DNA of 7,042 bases, taken from an uncultured Flavobacteriales bacterium. GTDB lineage: Bacteria; Bacteroidota; Bacteroidia; Flavobacteriales_D; Crocinitomicaceae. The stretch's first letter is position 1; every line of letters starts with the position of its first letter. Below are positions 7,007 through 7,042 of this stretch, piece after piece. The notes under the pieces are model-generated. The model saw nothing but the letters and a program-made list of their open reading frames with translations. It was not told the origin of the DNA and did not search any database. The translations under genes and the position numbers were made by a program. The DNA is taken from contig CAIRMS010000006.1 of NCBI GenBank assembly GCA_903879765.1, positions 1 to 7,042 on the forward strand. Direction: 5' to 3'.

Positions 7007-7042
7007 TAATGTTAATTGGTACTTTTTCGGACTTTTTATTAG

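Overview
The window most likely comes from a member of the Bacteroidota, probably Flavobacteriales or a near relative. Three things point there. A secreted protein carries the C-terminal 'CHU_C / gliding motility-associated' domain of type B cargo for the type IX secretion system (T9SS), which is largely restricted to this phylum. Two of the intergenic regions contain a perfect match to the Bacteroidota -7 promoter element TAnnTTTG. Start codons lack clear Shine-Dalgarno sequences and the DNA is AT-rich, both usual for the phylum. Genus cannot be assigned from the sequence alone.

Layout: (1) Positions 1-2089, minus strand, encode a PIF1/RecD-like superfamily 1B DNA helicase. The reading frame is open to the left edge, so the last residues lie outside the window; 696 residues are visible, from the Walker A motif to the start of a C-terminal helix-turn-helix domain. 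(2) A 130-bp divergent intergenic region holds a 10-bp inverted repeat overlapping a candidate promoter. (3) Positions 2220-2933, plus strand, encode a 237-residue lipoprotein resembling the DUF2927 family, with what looks like a metzincin zinc site whose ligands have been replaced. (4) A 269-bp very AT-rich spacer contains a weak hairpin and a candidate promoter. (5) Positions 3203-6964, plus strand, encode a 1253-residue T9SS cargo protein: signal peptide, seven repeats that look like beta-propeller blades, about nine Ig/PKD/SprB-like modules, and the type B sorting domain. (6) The last 78 bp carry an AT-rich hairpin that may be its terminator.

The three genes do not look like one pathway. 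The helicase acts on DNA in the cytoplasm and is transcribed away from the other two. The lipoprotein and the T9SS cargo are both exported envelope proteins on the same strand, but each appears to have its own promoter and the gap between them is long, so an operon is not supported. I saw no RNA gene, insertion sequence, CRISPR array or phage feature. I found no convincing new multi-gene system; the most unusual element is the lipoprotein's degenerate metzincin-like motif.
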